From positions 8,677,401-8,741,400 of the forward strand of contig OX359192.1 in assembly GCA_947172415.1 (NCBI GenBank): a DNA stretch of 64,000 nt. The letters are read 5' to 3'. Under the pieces are notes generated by a model, which worked only from the letters and a program-made list of their open reading frames with translations, had not been told where the DNA came from and did not search any database. Positions 46,901 to 57,571 of the stretch are shown in pieces. The position numbers were made by a program, and so were the translations under genes. Numbering within the stretch: position 1 is the stretch's first letter; each line of letters opens with the position of its first letter. The stretch comes from Chondrosia reniformis. Taxonomy: Eukaryota; Porifera; Demospongiae; Chondrillida; Chondrillidae.

Positions 46901-49555
46901 AGGACCACACAGATAGACACACAGAGGACCACACAGATAGACACACAGAGGACCACACAGATAGATACACAGAGGACCACACAGATAGACACACAGAGGA
47001 CCACAAAGATAGACACACAGAGGACCACACAGATAGACACACAGAGGACCACACAGATAGACACATAGATGCACCAGTACGTATATCAATAGAGGTATCA
47101 ATAGAGGTATCGTATGCTATTCAAGTGCCTCTAGAGGCAGCAGAATAATACTAGAAATATTAAAAATTTTCTACAAAAATAGTGAAGATGTAGGGATGGC
47201 ATAAAAAGTAGAGAAACAAGAAAGGGATGTTACACAGTAAAGCATTAGCTGTGCATGAATCATACAACACCCTTGCTTGTAGGATTCATGTATAGCTAAT
47301 GCTTCACTGTGTAACATCCCTTTCTTGTTTCTCTACTTTTTATGCCATCCCTACATCTTCACTATTTTTGTAGAAAATTTTTAATATTTCTAGTTTCTGT
47401 ACTTTTTATGGAGCATGGGAGGAATTAGATTCATATAATTAAAATCATTTTGGTTTCGCAATCTTCGACTGATTATGACGTCATTAAAATGGCGACTTTA
47501 TTGAGGCCTTGACTCTAGGGTCATAAAAACCGTCATGCTCAATAATAGCGTTATCGCTCTCGCTTCTACAAAAGAATACAGCTCGGAAAATTTGCAGTAG
47601 TTTCGTGTAATAATTAGTCCAAAAGCTTATATAGTTTTTTAGTTATGGCTGACGAAGAAGAATAAGAAGAAGAAGAAGAATATGAAGAAGACGAAAATGG
47701 GAATTTTTAAAGTTTATTATTTCGCCAGCGGGACATATTCGCTTGCCTTTAAGGTCTATTTAGAGTATGTATATTGTATATTTAGCTATACATAGCCTTG
47801 TTTTGTCGATTTTCGGCCTATTTCGGGATTTCGCTCCTATACCAATGTATGGGGAAAACGAAAAAAACCGTGTCATCCCTACATAGGGAGTACTACCGTA
47901 CTCCCTGATATAAGTACCTTGAGGATCCTAGTCAACTTGCTGTCTCTGTAGTTGACATACTGGACCTTCCCACTGCCACCCAAAGCGTTGATACAGTTCC
48001 CAAGTGCGAGAAGAGATCTGTTAATATGAGCTCCTTCAATCATCCTTTTACCACGATTCTACACAAAGTAACAAATAGACTAGTAAGTATTACCACCATT
48101 CTATACAGATGTTGCCATACTATAGTACTATGCAATACATCTTCTTGATAGGTTATTACAGCTGTAGGCAGTCACAGGATGCAGCCGAACTTACTTTTGT
48201 TTGCGAGGCTCTCTCAGACCCAGCCAAGTCCACCATGTACAGCTTGCCGGTGCTGACTTCCTGTGACACATCTCCCACTCTGCCCTTCCCCTCCACTGTG
48301 ATCTGGAGCACTGCATGCGATCGAGAGGAGGTCTTGTTCACTGCAGTGGGCTCACAAGTTCTCCGGGAGTTCCCCAAAGACAGCAAACTCATTACCTAAC
48401 ACAAAACAGACACTGGATCCTTACCGTGCATCGGGAGAGATGTACACACTAGGTAGTGTACATACCTGACTGGCTGAAGTGACCTCCACATCAAGCAGGC
48501 CCACCACTACGACACCCTTGGAGTCCTCTCTCATATCAAGGATGCCACTATTGGGGTGGAGCAGGTCTCGAATCATCTCATTGTATATCTATAAGATTAG
48601 AACAGATAAACCTCTAAAGATCTGGCTATCACCAACTACACAAGTACTTTAGCTCAGATCATGTATCAAAATCCACCGACAACCCACTCACAAAGTATAC
48701 CTAACCCAAACTACCCTGCAGGACACACATGCTTTACTATCTTTACTATTCAACTTCTACGTGTACAACATCTGGCTAGATATGGCTATCAATCTGAGAG
48801 TGGGAGGAGTCACTAGTTTCTAGTATTTAAATTTAATAATCATATTATCATAAATATGCCTGCACCTGATCTGGTCATCAATAAATTATTAATGCACTTG
48901 TTCTGGCAGCTATACAGACTTCCTAATATGCCCAAGGTGCCTTATCTCCAACACATACGTATATAGCACTATCCTCACCTCCAAATAAGATATGGTCACT
49001 TTGTATGTCATATCCTCTGCTTTCCGATCAATCTGTCCGTAAAGCTCGTTCAAGGTTAGATACATGATACCCGGTTCCTCGCTTGTGCCCAGCATTGTGA
49101 AGGTCTTGCCTGTTCCTGTCGGTCCGTACGCGAACACGGTCGCATTGTACCCGTCCAACACGCCGCCTAGCAAGCCGCTCGCGGTCGACTCGTAGACATT
49201 GCGATGGGTGGCCTGCGGCCCGAACACAAGGTCAAACACGTACTGCTTCTCCCTTGACCTATTGGCTCGCAGAATATCGTCCGCATCCTCGTTGGGGTCG
49301 CGCAGTACAACCAGCTGTGGATAGGAAAATGGTTGCATGGTCTCTGCAGTGTAGCATTAACAAGTTCGCTTCCTACTTACCTTTCCATCCATGACATGTG
49401 CAATGTGTTGCGATCCGCAGTTAATCTCACTACTGTTCATGGGGCGGATGCGTAGAGCAACCTATAGAACGGAACTACATTACACATCGCATCGCGTGGC
49501 GTATCGAACAGCTTCCTACCGTTAAGGCCTGGGTTTGCTCAATGCTGTTCTTCAT
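43922..49555 (-). CDS. KIF19: Kinesin-8 family motor, KIF19-like
   Basis: Plus-end kinesin that controls ciliary length by depolymerising microtubules in motile cilia. Fourteen exons join to 946 aa: 49555-49520, 49461-49381, 49314-48979, 48588-48466, 48395-48195, 48058-47918, 46783-46661, 46381-46243, 46177-46036, 45955-45700, 45628-45547, 45299-45192, 45071-44164, 44086-43922. The motor domain has VALRIRPM, the [10 protein letters not shown] motif typical of KIF19 rather than KIF18, P-loop GPTGTGKT (103-110), switch I NKTSSRSH, switch II DLAGSE, and [13 protein letters not shown] coiled-coil neck and stalk follow ([25 protein letters not shown]), then a long basic, Ser-rich tail. Phases agree through all joins; the 45299-45192 exon start is the least certain. 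The large intron 6 (46784-47917) contains repeats and a MITE-like hairpin. Confidence 0.94.
46404..46600. repeat. Minisatellite, 38 bp unit, ~4-5 copies (KIF19 intron 7)
   Basis: Unit TAGAGGGTGGGAGGGATCAT plus TAGAAAGTGATGTCATTG, in tandem between two kinesin exons. Confidence 0.92.
46790..47068. repeat. Minisatellite, ACACAGATAG / AGGACC units (KIF19 intron 6)
   Basis: Alternating GACACACAGATA and GACACACAGAGGACCACACA units. All frames are open on the minus strand, giving three spurious ORFs of CLSVWSSV type. It begins about 6 bp from the exon 7 acceptor. Confidence 0.95.
47151..47393. mobile_element. Long-hairpin MITE, 111-bp arms (KIF19 intron 6)
   Basis: Arms 47151-47261 and 47283-47393 are inverted copies with about three mismatches and a 21 bp loop. 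They begin and end with CTAGAAATATT / AATATTTCTAG. It is non-coding. The near-perfect arms suggest a recent insertion. A third copy of the inner motif TGTAGGGATGGCA occurs reversed at about 47871-47883, so the hairpin may be nested in a larger related element. Confidence 0.85.
47394..47917. other. Rest of KIF19 intron 6, possible outer element
   Basis: AT-rich, with a GAAGAAGAAGAAGAATATGA stretch near 47660. It ends with TGTCATCCCTACA, the complement of a motif inside the hairpin. No exon was detected. Confidence 0.4.
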
Positions 49556-49804
49556 GTTTCCTAGTGCATTCTGCCGTGCTTTGCTCGCTCCTTCACAGCA
49601 TGTGGCATCGCGTCTGTCTATCTAACCATAGAACTGATTGTTGATCAACACTACCCCCAGATGGTTGCTAAGGCCTGTATCTCATTTGTATAGTTACTAT
49701 GGCTAACTATTGTACACTTTCAAATGTATTGATAACCACAACTATTCAAAATAAAGAAGCTTGGGGTAACACTAGAATTTCAGATATCATTACAATTAAA
49801 CAAA
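49556..49804. other. Spacer: KIF19 5' region / DJ-1 3' region
   Basis: 249 bp. Both neighbours are on the minus strand, so this must hold the KIF19 promoter and the DJ-1 3' UTR. No motif stands out. Confidence 0.4.
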
Positions 49805-50371
49805 TCACTTGACTAACATTGGTTCGGCAATGTTCTTTGCGAGTTCCTTGTCAAATAAGACCTCCACTACAGCCAGGGCAAACTCAAAACACGTCCCCGG
49901 TCCCCTACTTGTGATGAGGCTTCCATCAACGCACACTCTCTCCTCTACGTAGGTATATCGCCCACAGTCGACAAGCTGTTGTTTCACTGAAGGGTGGGAG
50001 GTGAGTCGCTTGTTCCTAGCTACATCATGTGACATCAAAGCAATGGGTGCTGCGCACACTGCAGCAATGAAGCCTCCTTGGGACTCTTGTCTCAACAAAA
50101 TTTCCTTTACCAGCGCACTCCCCGCCAGTCTCCTGGCTCCCTCTCCCCCACCGGGTAGAAGGACGACATCGTACGGACCATCTCTGACCGCATCGGCCAA
50201 GGACTTTTCCGGTATGAGGGTCACTTGTCTGCTGCAGAGGACGGGATCCGTACCATCCAGACCGGCTAATGTCACGTTGACTTTAGCTCTGCGGAGCACG
50301 TCCGTGGAAATGACAGTCTCCATCTCCTCCGCTCCGGCGGCTAGGATCACCAGTGCTTTTTTGGCCGCCAT
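49805..50371 (-). CDS. PARK7: DJ-1 / Parkinson disease protein 7, single exon
   Basis: DJ-1/PfpI superfamily oxidative-stress sensor and glyoxal-handling protein, cytosolic and mitochondrial. The 188 aa ORF is uninterrupted and collinear with human DJ-1 (189 aa). The key residues fall at the human positions: E18 in AGAEEMET, the redox cysteine C106 in AAVCAAP (nucleophile elbow), and H126 in TSHPS. The GPGTCFEFALAVVE helix closes the fold. No intron is present, unlike most neighbours. The start Met at 50371 is the only one compatible with homology. It is divergent from the membrane protein gene across 234 bp. Confidence 0.97.
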   Translation of the reverse strand: MAAKKALVILAAGAEEMETVISTDVLRRAKVNVTLAGLDGTDPVLCSRQVTLIPEKSLADAVRDGPYDVVLLPGGGEGARRLAGSALVKEILLRQESQGGFIAAVCAAPIALMSHDVARNKRLTSHPSVKQQLVDCGRYTYVEERVCVDGSLITSRGPGTCFEFALAVVEVLFDKELAKNIAEPMLVK

Positions 50372-50605
50372 TTTGTTTGTATTATAAAAATTTTACCCTC
50401 TATAAGTATATTGTACCCTCTCTAGCTCCTACAGCACAACACAGTAGATTTGGTAGTAGCAACAATGACTATTATGTATTCTAACATGCTGTTCCCATTA
50501 GCCGATTAGCTTAGCTTGGTCCAAAAGGTGCAGACCAAATTTAGTGGGCTGCGCGGTGATATGGGAATAGGGACACCCGGAAGTCGAACCGTACAGTGCT
50601 GCAAC
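50372..50605. promoter_or_regulatory. Divergent promoter, DJ-1 / membrane protein gene
   Basis: 234 bp between opposing start codons. An upstream in-frame ATG at 50516 could extend the plus-strand gene, but the signal peptide favours 50606. Inferred from position only. Confidence 0.45.
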
Positions 50606-53293
50606 ATGAGACGAGGTGTTAATATTGTGTTCGTGTCCCTTCTGTTAACGTATTCTCAAGTGCGCCCGGTGTTTGGTCAGGAGCATACAGCGGTTACTTC
50701 GGAAGTCGTTGGGAGTCTATTTTGTACCAGTCCCGATCTGGGGGAGAGGGTCGACAAGCTGATCAAAGTGATAGAAGATGGATATGCTCCGAGTAGTGGC
50801 CACAACACGTCTGTGGAAATCAACTGCTGTGCGAGGGGTAGGGAAGGCGTTCTCGTGTCTGCCGTTGTCAGCAGCTATAACTCTGCCAACGTCACCGGAC
50901 GAAGGTACAAGTTGGAGGTAGTGGATGGTTTGCTGATCGCGTATCCGATTGAAGGACAAGGCCCGATTTCTGAGAAATGGGAAAACAGTTCTAACTGTTA
51001 TAACTGCAACGAGACAGCGAATTTCGAAAACCTTTGTTTAGGTGTGCTGAACAGAATGCGTGTCTAGTATATGACCGATTATCTCTATAATATGCCTGTG
51101 TGTATCCTAAGAGCCATCATTGTATTAATATTCCTAGACTGTAGACAGTTTGTATCATGTGGTTTTCCTATTTCACAGCTTGTGATGAAAACTGTAAATA
51201 TTGTTCGGGTCCTCACAACACCAAAGAAGATTGTCTAAAGTGTATTTACTCCACTAATGATAGCTCTGATTCCATGTATTGCCTACCAGAGTGTCTGCAT
51301 GGATATACCAAAACAGAAGGTTGTAAAGGTATGCACCACATTTCAGTAACTAGTTTTTCTTACTGAGCAGACAATGTTTTCATATTTGGAATATGTACAT
51401 TCTGCCAGCACTGTGTCTGTGATTACTCAGTAATGACAGTTTGTGTTGAAACCCCAAAAGGTTGGCTGGGCATTTTCCTGTTTTCTCAATTGTACAGCAG
51501 TGGTCAATTTACATTTTCATTCTGAACCTTGTTTGAATTCAGTGTCTGGTCAGCTTCCTGTTGGCTAGATCTGCTTTGTCTCATGATCATCTGGGAGTGT
51601 CATTTCTTTTCATTCTAGACTGTACATCAGGTTATTATACAATTATTGGAATGGAGGAGTCAGGTAATTCAGAAGAAGGTTTGCATGTCGAGGAGGAAGA
51701 AGAGAACATTATTGAAAGATTTGAGCTAGAGTGTTTGAAAAATATGGAATGCGAAAGTGGTTATTTTAGAGATCCTATGACATTGGATGGAAAGGGTGTG
51801 ACTCTTTGCATTGGTGGGTCTTAATAAATAATTAGGCGCTGATGTATGACTGAATACTTAAATGTTTATTACGTTAGGTAGCTATCTGTATTATTATTTC
51901 TCACAATATAGCTGGTCAAGTGTCATTTTGTAATCAGTCTTCCAAAAACCTTTATTGTGACAAGTGTTTTGGCGATCTTATTGAGTTTGCTGGTTTGCAT
52001 TTGGAGGTAGAGGGTTTGCCTCACGATGAAAGGATAAAAGTGGAAGAGCTCTGCAATTTTGAAGGAATTAGATGTCTCTCAGAAGAACAAGTTAATGGTC
52101 AGTTGTCAACAGTTACGTACAGTACTCTAATTTAAGAAGAAGTTAACTGAATCTCTCATACAATAAATTAGTATAGTAAGACCTAGTTTAGTTAACTAAT
52201 TTTAACATATAAGCTGTGACTTGAGCAGTAATGTGAAAGGATATTGCACCCAGCAGGTAGAGTGTTCCTTAATGTTCCACTACGTAGTGTATAATATTCA
52301 TCCTATTTGACTAGCTGGACACTTTGACCAATCTTTCCAACCTTGTGTTTCTTTCAACTGCAACCTTGTGTTTCTTTCCAACTGCAACCTTGTGTTTCTT
52401 TCCAACTGCAACCTTGTGTTTCTTTCCAACTGCAACCTTGTGTTTCTTTCCAACTGCAACCTTGTGTTTCTTTCCAACTGCAACCTTGTGTTTCTTATGT
52501 GTACCAATGGCTGCATGTTGTGTTGTAGAATGTGTGGAGGTGGACATTAGAATACAGACAGAAGAACTCATCAAGGAAACGGAGGAGGAGAATAGGGTCA
52601 GAGCAGAGCATAATCTCTATTGTGAGTGGTAGAAGGCAGACATATCTGCTCTGCTTGTCACTTGATGTAGCTTTATACAGTGAATGGTCTATCACAGTGT
52701 ATCATGCTTGTACTCCCTTAAGTAGATATGATGTACATGATGCTTGTGTAACCATGCTCTGTGTTTACTTTCAATTTCAATCCATTTTGATCTCCTTGAA
52801 AGCATTGCCATTCATAATTTTCTTTTTTCAGTATTCAAGTGTTTTTACTTGAGAGTTTCATTTGACTATGTATTGTACATGTAGGAAGTCAACCTTATGT
52901 ATACTTTTTAACAATTCACAGTGGCCATTTTCCTTCCAATTGTGTGCACTGGAATCATTGTTATATTTGTGGCTTTGGTCATATTTGCTCATCGCCGATA
53001 TCCTCACGTGTCCATCCATGGAGACAAGAGACACAGGGAACCACCCAAGTTACCGTTAGTCTACATCCTTCTACTGCCACACACCCACACAGACACACCC
53101 ACACCCACCCATTGCCACACAGACACACCCACACCCACCCATTGCCACACAGACACACCCACACCCACCCATTGCCACACAGACACACCCACATTCCACA
53201 TGCCCCATTCAGAGGTTATTTATATGCTGATTTTACAGGTCAAGTCCAGTTAATGCAGTGTGGAAGGCAAAGCCAACTATTCGATATCGATAA
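50606..53293 (+). CDS. Unrecognised type I membrane protein with cysteine-rich ectodomain
   Basis: Seven exons join to 415 aa with all phases matching: 50606-51041, 51179-51328, 51619-51813, 51912-52097, 52529-52621, 52922-53054, 53239-53293. An N-terminal signal peptide (IVFVSLLLTYSQVRPVFGQ) precedes a glycosylated domain (NTS, NVT, NSS, NET sites). A furin/EGF-receptor-like cysteine-rich segment in exon 2 follows (ACDENCKYCSGPHNTKEDCL, then CIYSTNDSSDSMYCLPEC). Two acidic Cys-containing exons come next, then a single TM helix in exon 6 (LPIVCTGIIVIFVALVIFAH) and a ~30-residue basic tail. I cannot name a family. The Cys pattern suggests a receptor or adhesion protein. An alternative start at 50516 would add 30 residues ahead of the signal peptide. 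Confidence 0.75.
52330..52497 (+). repeat. Minisatellite, 24 bp unit, 7 copies (before exon 5)
   Basis: Unit CCTTGTGTTTCTTTCCAACT plus GCAA, pyrimidine-rich. It lies just upstream of the 3' splice site at 52528. Its eight-codon period gives six spurious ORFs. Confidence 0.95.
53080..53195 (+). repeat. Minisatellite, 30 bp unit, ~4 copies (last intron)
   Basis: Unit CACACAGACACACCCACACC plus CACCCATTGC, within the final intron of the membrane protein gene. Confidence 0.93.
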
Positions 53294-53496
53294 CAAATTC
53301 AAGTAACAAGTGTTTAAAAATCAATAAATGTGTATGTACAAAGCCCACATTGCATGTATTTAGGTGATAGAAACACATATGTTGTACGTAATAATAGTAT
53401 AAATGTAATTCAAAAATACCCTGTCAATATAAATTGTGTGTATATAGGCATAATTTATATTATTTAACATCAATATATAATTATGAATAGTGAAGA

Positions 53497-54726
53497 CTAT
53501 CCAGTGGTTGCGTTAAAGTGGACAGTCACTTTCTCTCCGGCACTGGACATGGCTACCATTGGGTAAAACCCTCCTTGAGGAATGACCATTTTGGACTCTC
53601 CAATTTCCTTTCCATTCTTGGTAAAGTAGATCACACACTCCTGACCTGATCCATTGGACTTGAAAGATGCAGTAGTTTTGGCTAATAGCTGTTTCTCATC
53701 TTCTTCACAATCGTCTTCATTGGTTTGATGTGATTCCCTCCATTCAGTGAACCTGACACCACATCCCATCACATCTCCCATCTGGCAGGTTGGACCAAAG
53801 GGCTTACCATAGCCATTCTCCTGATACAACATACCGTTGTCGGCATGGTAACCAATGGATCCATGCTTCCAGCCAGGATAGGAGTCAAGGATGTAAGTGT
53901 ACGGTCCCAGTCCAATTCCAACCTCTGATTGGCCCTTAGAATCATCTATACTGACCTCAAAGTAGCAATTCTGAGGATCCATTGGTGTGTTGCTGATTGC
54001 TATGGCAACATCCTTATTCGCTGCTTGAAAGATTAGGGAGTGAGGGTTTTCCCCAAATTGGATTCCATTGGACCTTGCCCATACCTCAAGAGGAGAACAA
54101 TTCACTATCATATCTGCTATGTGTGAGTCTCCTGACAGAGGAGGACGATAGCTGTGACCCAGGTACTTGACACACTCCATTTCACTATGAAGACCAATTA
54201 ACGGATAATGACCTTTCATTGGTCTTTGAAAATCTACTGCATGTCCAACCATTTCCCCATTCCTTGTGAACCAAACTCTATTCTTCCTCTCACCTCGGCC
54301 CACCTCGTAGTCTATACCTACTCCCATGCGATCACCCTTCTTACAGACAGGTCCAAATGCCGCCCCCCACCCAGCCTGATGGAACAGCTTTCCATCGTCA
54401 GCATGATAACCAATGCTCTCCCTGTTCCATCCGGGCATCCTCAGCAGCGGGTAGGAGATTACACCTACTCCGATACCTATAGCCTTAGACCGTCCCTCGT
54501 CAACTATCTCTATTTCAAAGTAATTATATAAATGAGACATCGGTTCTTTCATCCGTACAACTCCCACCTCTCCACCACCTTGCTTCCTGCAGAACTGAAA
54601 GAGGTGACATCCGTCCTCTTTCTTCTTTGTAATAGATGCACCTATATCAGCACCGAATAATTCTACGAAATCTATTGTATTCTTCTCCGCCATTATCTGA
54701 TTCTCATCTCCTATACCATGAATCAA
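53497..54726 (-). CDS. SPRYD3: SPRY domain-containing protein 3 (two SPRY domains), single exon
   Basis: Uninterrupted 409 aa ORF with two SPRY/B30.2-type domains, at about residues 40-205 and 225-405. Both repeat the family pattern (PGWNRESIGYHADDGKLF and PGWKHGSIGYHADNGMLY, then AAFGPVCKKGDRMG and KPFGPTCQMGDVMG, and FTRNGEMVG / FTKNGKEIG). An acidic loop (EDDCEEDEK) sits in the second domain at the place where human SPRYD3 also has a Glu-rich insert. SPRY domains bind short peptides; the partner is unknown. The first Met (54726) and Met12 (AEKNTIDF) are both possible starts. It has no introns, in contrast to most neighbours. It is divergent from SSNA1 with only 55 bp between ATGs. Confidence 0.93.
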   Translation of the reverse strand: MIHGIGDENQIMAEKNTIDFVELFGADIGASITKKKEDGCHLFQFCRKQGGGEVGVVRMKEPMSHLYNYFEIEIVDEGRSKAIGIGVGVISYPLLRMPGWNRESIGYHADDGKLFHQAGWGAAFGPVCKKGDRMGVGIDYEVGRGERKNRVWFTRNGEMVGHAVDFQRPMKGHYPLIGLHSEMECVKYLGHSYRPPLSGDSHIADMIVNCSPLEVWARSNGIQFGENPHSLIFQAANKDVAIAISNTPMDPQNCYFEVSIDDSKGQSEVGIGLGPYTYILDSYPGWKHGSIGYHADNGMLYQENGYGKPFGPTCQMGDVMGCGVRFTEWRESHQTNEDDCEEDEKQLLAKTTASFKSNGSGQECVIYFTKNGKEIGESKMVIPQGGFYPMVAMSSAGEKVTVHFNATTG

Positions 54727-54781
54727 GGAAGCGCCATTTTTAGAAGGCGTACCTCTTAGATGTGGGCGTGGTTAATTCAAA
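54727..54781. promoter_or_regulatory. Ultra-short divergent promoter, SPRYD3 / SSNA1
   Basis: 55 bp between opposing start codons, containing GTGGGCGTGG, a GC/KLF-like box. The core promoters must overlap coding or UTR sequence. Confidence 0.55.
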
Positions 54782-55300
54782 ATGGCACAGCAGCAGCAAC
54801 AGGCGGCTGCCTTGCAAGGATACAACAATGAACTGGTGAAGTGTAAGCGTAGGACGAGAATATCGTACTCCACAAGTCGACTCTTGTATACCATATTTAG
54901 GCATCGAGGACCTTTGTGCAAAGAGAGACGAGTTACATCGTCAGATTCTCTTGGAAGAGGAGGAGAAAGGAAAGTTGCAAAATGATATTAGAATACTGAC
55001 AGACCGGCTGACCAAAATCAATGAAAGCCTTGCTAAAAAAATTTCAACCCGAAACGACTTCGATAGGACTATTTCAGAGACTGAGAATGCCTACAATAAG
55101 GTGAGTCGTCTAATGTTTTGAGTCAGGTATGCTCCATTCATTGTCTATAAATCTATTGTCAGATCTTGGAGAGTTCTCAAGCTTTGGTGCACGTTTTAAA
55201 GAAAGAGGCGGGATCATTAAAGGACCGAATGGCATCTGACACTACCTCATCCAAAGATTATCGAAGTGGACAAGTTTTTAGTAAAAGTGACCATAGTTGA
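54782..55300 (+). CDS. SSNA1: SSNA1 (NA14), basal-body coiled-coil protein
   Basis: A microtubule-associated coiled-coil protein of centrioles and basal bodies that self-assembles into fibrils and binds spastin in animals. Three exons join to 132 aa (human 119): 54782-54842, 54901-55100, 55163-55300. The N-terminal [14 protein letters not shown] and the coiled coil with [19 protein letters not shown] and LKKEAGSL are close to the human protein. The Gln-rich start (AQQQQQ) and slightly longer tail are local features. Start codon and splice phases are unambiguous. It is convergent with CCDC137 (162 bp between stops). Confidence 0.96.
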
Positions 55301-55462
55301 CCCGATTGATCATATACATTAACAGAATGGTAGAATTGTATTTGCAGAGACCAATAGTTTCTTGTAAAATACTTGTTTAATGGACAAACATCAAAATGCA
55401 ATGATCTACAACTACATATTTCATAGGAAGTGCTGCTCCACCAGTTACCATAGAAACCCTGT

Positions 55463-56519
55463 TCACGCTGCAGCCTTCAGTTTTTTCCTTTTGCGATATG
55501 CTTCCACAATTCGTTGTCTTTCTAGTTCCAGCTCACGAGTACGAGAATGCTCTTGAGCAGACACCTGCTTCTTACCAGTGGAAGTTTTGACTTCGTCCTT
55601 CACTTTGGGGTTTTCCTGCACCAGTTTCAAGGAGAAGAGCTTCTGTGCCTTTGAGAGGAAAGTAAATTGAGAAGCACAAGTACACTCCTATAGCTACAAC
55701 AGTCAATTTACTGTGGTACTCTTCTTGGCTTTGCGAGGCTTGCTAGTAAGGTGGGGAGGAGAGCAAATAACTTCACCAAACTTGATCACATCTACAGAAA
55801 GACATACTTCATTCACATAATTGGTGCTAGAGCAATAATACAAAATACATACCTGTGTACTGTTGAAAGTCTTTGAAGCCTTCAACTGATTCACCCTTTC
55901 GTTTGACCTTTAGTTTCTGCTTCCTTGTGATCATATATCTAAGACAGAAGGGAGCGTGAGAGGAGGGGAGCGTGAGAGGAGGGCAGCGTGAGAGGAGGGG
56001 AGTACAAGAGGAGGGAATAACTAACTTTCTCTTTTTGTCTGATTTCTCGCGTCCCTTCTTATATTGCTCCATTAACCTAACATTGGTCTCCCTATCCACA
56101 CGATCCAAGTACTGCCTAGTACTTTCACCTACACTCTTCTTGAATTTTGGAATGTCAATTGATTTTGAGTTAGTCTCATCAAGTCCCACAGATTCTCCTC
56201 CGGAAGCTGCGTCTAGAGTAGCCAATGATATTAAAGATGTCTGACCATGGGCCTGTGAACATGCGAGGACTGGACAACTAGCCTCACCTTTCTTGGTCAC
56301 CTGCGGTGGACCTGCAAATAGCCTTTTCATCTTTTTAGGTACGGGCTGGTGGTCGGGATCTGAAGGTCTCAAGTCGAGCTCATTGCTGAAGTCACAGTAT
56401 TTACTTGTAAATGTAGAACGTGCGCAAAGGACTGAATCTTACTTCGTTTTCGTTTTGTCGGGTCCTTTGTAGTACGGATCAACAGACTTGAGTTTCCGTG
56501 ACCTTCGCAAGCGTCCCAT
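55463..56519 (-). CDS. CCDC137: CCDC137-like nucleolar protein
   Basis: Five exons join to 262 aa: 56519-56443, 56385-56026, 55938-55853, 55791-55712, 55648-55463. It is a very basic protein. Family marks are FKKSVGESTRQYLDRVDRET, the KFGEVICSPPHLTSKPRKAK block (the human protein has TVKFGEVVLQPPELTARP), and the C-terminal RQRIVEAYRKRKKLK helix. CCDC137 is a chromosome-associated and nucleolar protein of unclear biochemical role. Exon 1 is short and Lys/Arg-rich (GRLRRSRKLKSVDPYYKG). Sequence similarity outside these blocks is low, as usual for the family. The start at 56519 lies 61 bp from the RBM18 start. Confidence 0.85.
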
Positions 56520-56580
56520 TTCTGTTAGCTTTTCAAAACATGCAGGGATGATGTGACAGCCATTTTCTAATAAAAATAAA
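56520..56580. promoter_or_regulatory. Divergent promoter, CCDC137 / RBM18
   Basis: 61 bp between opposing start codons. No TATA box is seen. The sequence next to RBM18 is TAATAAAAATAAA. Shared control is inferred from spacing. Confidence 0.55.
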
Positions 56581-57526
56581 ATGGCTGCGGTGAAAGAGGG
56601 CGTACACGTATTATCGACATTAACTTCTACAGAATGTACGCAGCCGTTATCTGATGACCAACGGCATCCAAAACCGGCAGAAAAGGAAGTTGATGAAGCA
56701 ATTCCTCCGGAATACCCTAAATCTGGTGTTCCTATTCTAGCTCACAAGCTCTGGATCGGTAACATCGACAAGAGAATAACTCAGTTAGTGTTCCGTATAA
56801 CGAGCTCATTATATTGGTATCCATTAAAGTAGAGTACAATGTCTAATATTAATTGGCTTTCTGTGAATGCAAGTACTTCATTTGTTCCCTAGCAACAGGA
56901 AGAGTTTATGGCATTTGTATATATATTGGTTTGCTTTTTATTCATTCATTGTATGCATAGGCACTCTAATAATAATAATCATAATATACTTCTTAGGGAA
57001 CAGTTATTGAGAATACTGCGCAAGCATGGAAAGATAAGGTCATTTCGTTATTTGTTTCGAACCTCGGGTAGAAATGCAAGGGAACCAAGAGGGTATGCTT
57101 TTGTGGAGTATCACACTCGAAAAGTAGGTATTTCCCCACCCTCACACACCAGCCCAGCCTACTTGACTGTGTTGTGGTTGTGCAGGATTGTGAGAGTGCT
57201 CTGTCCAGCCTGTCGGGGAAGATGGCACTTGGACAGCGACTCACTGTGGACTGGGCAAAGGCGGATGTGGCAGCAGCTAAAACTGAAGGCAAGTCTCAGA
57301 CGTGGGACCCAAACGCAGCCTCCAAGACACTGAAGAGTGGTACCAGGTATGTCCAGTGTTTTGTGTTGGTGAGTGAATCTGCACAATTAACTGTCGTGTT
57401 GTGTGCAGTGTTGAGGACAAGATTAAAGCTCTTGAAATGAAACTAAACTCCATGAAACAGCAAAACACTGCCAAAAAGTCATTATCAAAATCTTTACGAT
57501 ATAAACCTTATTGTGTAAAACACTAA
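56581..57526 (+). CDS. RBM18: RNA-binding motif protein 18
   Basis: Four exons join to 202 aa: 56581-56783, 56997-57123, 57186-57346, 57409-57526. There is one RRM, with RNP2 LWIGNI at about residue 56 and RNP1 RGYAFVEY. A C-terminal helix (EDKIKALEMKLNSMKQQ) corresponds to the human VTAKIKAIEAKLKMM segment. The N-terminal ~50 residues are longer and unlike the human protein. RBM18 is a poorly studied nuclear RRM protein. The stop lies 45 bp from the TMEM104 stop on the other strand, so the mRNAs almost certainly overlap tail to tail. Confidence 0.93.
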
Positions 57527-57571
57527 CAATGAATCTTGAATCAGATTTTAATATTTCAACCTGTACAAATT

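Noticed and set aside
46716-47101. CLSVWSSV / CVYLCGPL ORFs
   Set aside because: Frames of the KIF19 intron 6 minisatellite, not coding.
43922-49555. Assignment as KIF18
   Set aside because: [17 protein letters not shown] and the MLGT...EPGI context match KIF19; KIF18 has VVVRVRP and a different loop.
49805-50371. DJ-1 as bacterial contamination or horizontal transfer because it lacks introns
   Set aside because: Residues and length match animal DJ-1 and the flanks are ordinary sponge-like genes; intron loss or retrocopy is simpler.
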